From NCBI GenBank assembly GCA_949507465.1, contig CATEMS010000046.1, positions 1 through 8,465 of the forward strand: DNA of 8,465 bases, given 5' to 3'. Below are positions 6,518 to 8,465 of the stretch, one piece after another. The position numbers and the translations under genes are program-made. Numbering within the stretch: the stretch's first letter is position 1; every line of letters begins with the position of its first letter. The stretch is from Flavobacteriaceae bacterium (GTDB lineage: Bacteria; Bacteroidota; Bacteroidia; Flavobacteriales; Flavobacteriaceae). The notes below the pieces were generated by a model. It was not told the origin of the DNA. It made no database searches and worked only from the letters and a program-made list of their open reading frames with translations.

Positions 6518-7423
6518 ATGAAATTAAGGAACATAGTTTTAGCTGTTTTTGTTGTTGTTATAGGTATATCTAGCGCAAACGCGCAATTAAATATCTTAAA
6601 CTCAACAACACCAGAAGATATTGGAATGAAGACTCTGGATCAACTGGCTTACGATAATGATGAGCCATTACCCTATGGTTACATAGATGAGCGTGATTTG
6701 CTTTGGTCTAAAGCCACTTGGGAAATCATCGATCTTGATGAGCGTGTAAATTTTCCATTGTACTATCCTATAGACACCAACAACATTGGTTCAGACAGGC
6801 GTCCTTTATATGATGTTCTTGTAACTAACATGAAAAATGGTACCATACAAGATGTGTATTCTGACTCATACTTTACACAAAAAAGAACGCTAAAAGATTT
6901 AGATGCTTCTTTGGTATACAGAGATACAACAGATTATGGTATCGATCAATTCAATGCAGAGGGTATTGTAGATGACGAATATATTAGGGAGTTCACTCTA
7001 GATGCTGCAGATATTGAGCAGTGGAGAATTCGCGGTTTGTGGTATATAGATTCTCGCCTTGGCGAGCTCAGATATCGTGTTTTAGGAATCTGTCCTGTAG
7101 CGCCAGAAGCGAGATCAAAAGCTTTTGCGGATGATGGTGGAGGAGATAATCTAGTTGAGCTGTTTTGGGTTTATTTTCCTGCAGCAAGAGAGGTATTACA
7201 CCAGGCGAAGGCCTTCAACAGAAAAAACACCTCAAGACCCATTTCTTTTGATCATTTGTTAAACTCAAGGAGATTTAATAGCCTTATTTACAAAGAAGAA
7301 AATGTTCAAGGCGATAGAGAGATCAAAGAATACATAAGCGAAAATGCTTTTATGCAACTTTTGGAGTCAGACAGAATAAAAGAACAAATTAGAAATATAG
7401 AAATAGATCTTTGGAACTATTAA
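6518..7423 (+). CDS. gldN: GldN, periplasmic ring partner of GldK (T9SS/gliding)
   Basis: GldN (PorN) is a soluble periplasmic protein that binds GldK to build the T9SS ring and contacts the GldM periplasmic tip. The 301-residue product starts with a clear Sec signal, MKLRNIVLAVFVVVIGISSANA, with cleavage likely after Ala22 before QLNIL. I chose ATG 6518 because an earlier in-frame ATG (6473) adds 15 residues that would bury the basic n-region. Family features seen include YIDERDLLWSKATWEIIDLDE (55-75), RPLYDVL (95-101), WRIRGLWYIDSRLGELRYRVLGICPV (169-194), ELFWVYFPAAREVL (214-227) and the C-terminal helical stretch ending LWNY. The mature protein has a single cysteine, Cys192. It follows gldM by 82 bp, with no convincing promoter in between, and is followed by a strong terminator, so it closes the gldKLMN unit. 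No gldO-like second copy follows. Confidence 0.96.
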   Translation: MKLRNIVLAVFVVVIGISSANAQLNILNSTTPEDIGMKTLDQLAYDNDEPLPYGYIDERDLLWSKATWEIIDLDERVNFPLYYPIDTNNIGSDRRPLYDVLVTNMKNGTIQDVYSDSYFTQKRTLKDLDASLVYRDTTDYGIDQFNAEGIVDDEYIREFTLDAADIEQWRIRGLWYIDSRLGELRYRVLGICPVAPEARSKAFADDGGGDNLVELFWVYFPAAREVLHQAKAFNRKNTSRPISFDHLLNSRRFNSLIYKEENVQGDREIKEYISENAFMQLLESDRIKEQIRNIEIDLWNY

Positions 7424-7442
7424 TATAAAAGGCACATTATTT

Positions 7443-7474
7443 AAAAAAAGCCCCACTATTGTGGGGCTTTTTTT
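7443..7474 (+). terminator. Intrinsic terminator of the gld operon
   Basis: A perfect 7-bp GC-rich stem, GCCCCAC (7450-7456) and GTGGGGC (7461-7467), closes a TATT loop and is followed by seven T residues (7468-7474). Seven A residues precede the stem, extending it to 14 bp and allowing termination on either strand. It begins 19 bp after the gldN stop codon and separates the gld cluster from the TetR/paa unit. Confidence 0.93.
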
Positions 7475-7525
7475 ATGGGTGTTAGCTCATAATTTTTTTT
7501 TATCATTAAATGTTAGAAGGTTTTC

Positions 7526-7546
7526 TTGGCAGTTTCTGTATGCCAA
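7526..7546. repeat. Inverted repeat TTGGCA-N9-TGCCAA upstream of the TetR gene
   Basis: Two perfect 6-bp arms, TTGGCA (7526-7531) and TGCCAA (7541-7546), are separated by 9 bp; the total span of 21 bp is of operator size. It sits 12 bp upstream of a possible -7 element (TATATTTA, 7558-7565) and 24 bp upstream of the TetR ATG. It could be a regulator-binding site. It does not resemble the palindrome in front of paaE, so binding by the same TetR protein is uncertain. Confidence 0.4.
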
Positions 7547-7557
7547 AATTGTTTTGC

Positions 7558-7565
7558 TATATTTA
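7558..7565 (+). promoter_or_regulatory. Possible -7 promoter element for the TetR gene
   Basis: TATATTTA fits the Bacteroidetes TAnnTTTR pattern and ends only 5 bp before the ATG at 7571, so transcription from it would give a leaderless or nearly leaderless mRNA. The upstream partner is poor: TTTCTG at 7533-7538 has acceptable spacing (19 nt) but only loosely matches, and the TTG at 7526 is too far away (29 nt). Confidence 0.3.
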
Positions 7566-7570
7566 CTCTA

Positions 7571-8137
7571 ATGAAACAGACGCGCAAAGAAGAAATAGTT
7601 ATCGTGGCAGCAAAACTTTTTAAAGAGAGAGGATACAGCGCCGTTTCTATGAGAGATATTGCCCAGCAAATGGATATAAAGGCAGCTAGTTTGTACAACC
7701 ACATTAAAGGTAAACAGGAAATCTTATCCACCTTGATACTTCACGTAGCCAGAGCCTTTACCAATAGCACCCAACAAATTACAAGTGAGAATAGCAGTCC
7801 CTTAACGCGACTTAAAAAACTCATTGCAGTTCATATCGATATAACATTCCATAATCCAGATGCCATCGCTGCTCTAAACAATGATTGGATGCATTTGGAT
7901 GGTCAAGATTTGTTAGATTTTATAGCCATGCGCGATCAGTACGAAGAAAATTTCAGAAGCATTATAAAACAAGGGATTCAAAAACAACAAATCAGGGCCA
8001 AAGAACCTGAGGTTATCCTTTTCTCTATTCTCTCTACGTTAAGAACACTCTATCTTTGGAATGAAAAGCGAGGAAAACTAGAGGTAGATGTTTTAAAGCA
8101 AGAATTGGTAGCAGTGCTCATCTCTGGTATTGTATAA
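7571..8137 (+). CDS. TetR/AcrR-family regulator, probable PaaR-like repressor of phenylacetate genes
   Basis: This is a 188-residue TetR-family repressor. The N-terminal DNA-binding domain is evident: RKEEIVIVAAKLFKERGY (5-22), then the helix-turn-helix SMRDIAQQMDIKAASLYNHI (26-45), then the usual KGKQEIL (47-53). Residues of about 55-188 form the all-helical ligand/dimer domain, which varies within the family and does not reveal the ligand. ATG 7571 is chosen because it gives the normal short tail before helix 1; the in-frame TTG at 7526 lies inside an inverted repeat and adds 15 unlike residues. It lies 62 bp upstream of paaE on the same strand, and that gap holds an 18-bp palindrome close to the Thermus PaaR operator pattern. 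I infer that it represses the paa operon and is released by phenylacetyl-CoA; this rests on position and operator resemblance, not on the ligand domain. Confidence 0.85.
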   Translation: MKQTRKEEIVIVAAKLFKERGYSAVSMRDIAQQMDIKAASLYNHIKGKQEILSTLILHVARAFTNSTQQITSENSSPLTRLKKLIAVHIDITFHNPDAIAALNNDWMHLDGQDLLDFIAMRDQYEENFRSIIKQGIQKQQIRAKEPEVILFSILSTLRTLYLWNEKRGKLEVDVLKQELVAVLISGIV

Positions 8138-8150
8138 TTATTTTGAGATA

Positions 8151-8182
8151 TTTGCTAGTTTAACTAACAATCGTTAGTTTTG
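8151..8182 (+). promoter_or_regulatory. Consensus promoter of the paa operon
   Basis: TTTG (8151-8154), 20 nt, then TAGTTTTG (8175-8182) matches the Bacteroidetes consensus TTTG-N~20-TAnnTTTG completely. Transcription would start near 8188-8190, about 10 nt before the paaE ATG at 8200, so the leader is very short. The palindromic operator fills the spacer and overlaps the -7 element. Confidence 0.7.
8162..8179. promoter_or_regulatory. Palindromic TetR/PaaR-type operator
   Basis: AACTAAC (8162-8168) and GTTAGTT (8173-8179) are perfect inverted arms around AATC. The inner 14 bp, CTAACAATCGTTAG, fit the pattern recalled for the Thermus PaaR site (CNAACGNNCGTTNG) at all but one defined position. 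Its place between and over the promoter elements suits a repressor. A further TAGTT copy at 8156-8160 forms a second small palindrome (TAGTT-T-AACTA). Confidence 0.7.
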
Positions 8183-8199
8183 TAAAATAATATAATGAT

Positions 8200-8465
8200 A
8201 TGGCCACTTTTCATACATTAAAAATCAAGGATATTTCAAAGCAAACCCAAAACTGCTCTGTTATTACCTTTGATATGCCCGATAATTTATCTCAAGAGTT
8301 TGAATTCACCCAAGGCCAGCATCTTACACTAAAGGCACTTATTGATGGTCAAGATACCAGACGCTCTTACAGTATTTGTTCTAGTATGGTAGATACCCAG
8401 TGGCAGGTAGCTGTAAAAAAAATTCCTGGTGGTGTATTCTCTAGCTACGTAAATGAGGTCTTGCA
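8200..8465 (+). CDS. paaE: Phenylacetyl-CoA epoxidase reductase subunit, N-terminal part (cut by window edge)
   Basis: The first 88 codons of an open frame that continues beyond the window encode the start of PaaE (PaaK in some species). This flavin/iron-sulfur reductase passes electrons from NADPH to the PaaABC di-iron epoxidase that attacks the ring of phenylacetyl-CoA. The start MATFHTLKIKDI leads into a ferredoxin-reductase FAD-binding barrel with FTQGQHLTL (36-44) and the FAD motif RRSYSIC (54-60), followed by VAVKKIPGGVFSSYVNE (70-86). The NAD-binding and 2Fe-2S domains would lie outside. ATG 8200 is chosen since it begins the conserved beta strand; another ATG at 8195 is in a different frame and stops after 8 codons. 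The promoter, operator and TetR gene just upstream suggest that paaE leads the paa operon, as I recall for other Flavobacteriia. Other reductases of this class are possible but less likely. Confidence 0.88.
   Translation, partial: MATFHTLKIKDISKQTQNCSVITFDMPDNLSQEFEFTQGQHLTLKALIDGQDTRRSYSICSSMVDTQWQVAVKKIPGGVFSSYVNEVL

Noticed and set aside
8195..8221. Eight-codon reading frame overlapping the paaE start
   Set aside because: Very short, overlaps the real start by a few bases and has no supporting signal; likely chance.

Overview
The window reads as chromosomal DNA of a member of the Bacteroidota, most probably family Flavobacteriaceae. It is AT-rich, ribosome-binding purine tracts are absent in front of the genes, several promoters look like the Bacteroidetes type (TTG/TTTG, about 20 nt, TAnnTTTG/A), and the centre is a complete gldK-gldL-gldM-gldN cluster, the core of the type IX secretion system (T9SS) and gliding motor. 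The genus cannot be decided from the sequence alone. All genes run left to right.

Layout: (1) positions 1-1467, the 3' part of topA (DNA topoisomerase I), cut at the window's left edge; (2) 1493-2656, an arginase/formimidoylglutamase-fold protein that has lost several of the metal ligands of the active family, starting at TTG only 25 bp after topA; (3) a 111-bp gap with a good promoter candidate, then gldK (2768-4147), gldL (4197-4835), gldM (4876-6435) and gldN (6518-7423), closed by a strong intrinsic terminator at 7443-7474; (4) a TetR-family regulator (7571-8137), a 62-bp gap carrying a consensus promoter overlapped by an 18-bp palindrome resembling a PaaR operator, and the start of paaE, the reductase subunit of phenylacetyl-CoA epoxidase (8200 to the right edge). 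No stretch longer than 300 bases lacks a gene; the largest gap is 147 bp (7424-7570).

How the genes work together: GldL and GldM form the inner-membrane, proton-driven motor. GldM crosses the periplasm to reach the GldK/GldN ring beneath the outer membrane, where GldK is a lipoprotein. The ureohydrolase-like protein sits between a housekeeping gene and this cluster, and its degenerate active site suggests a non-catalytic or changed role. The last part is a separate transcription unit: a TetR repressor, likely responding to phenylacetyl-CoA, in front of the aerobic phenylacetate degradation operon.

No mobile element, CRISPR array, tRNA or rRNA was seen. The window is mostly ordinary core genome. 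The items most worth a second look are the pseudo-ureohydrolase beside the T9SS genes, the single free cysteines in the GldK/GldN partners, and the compact paa operator/promoter.
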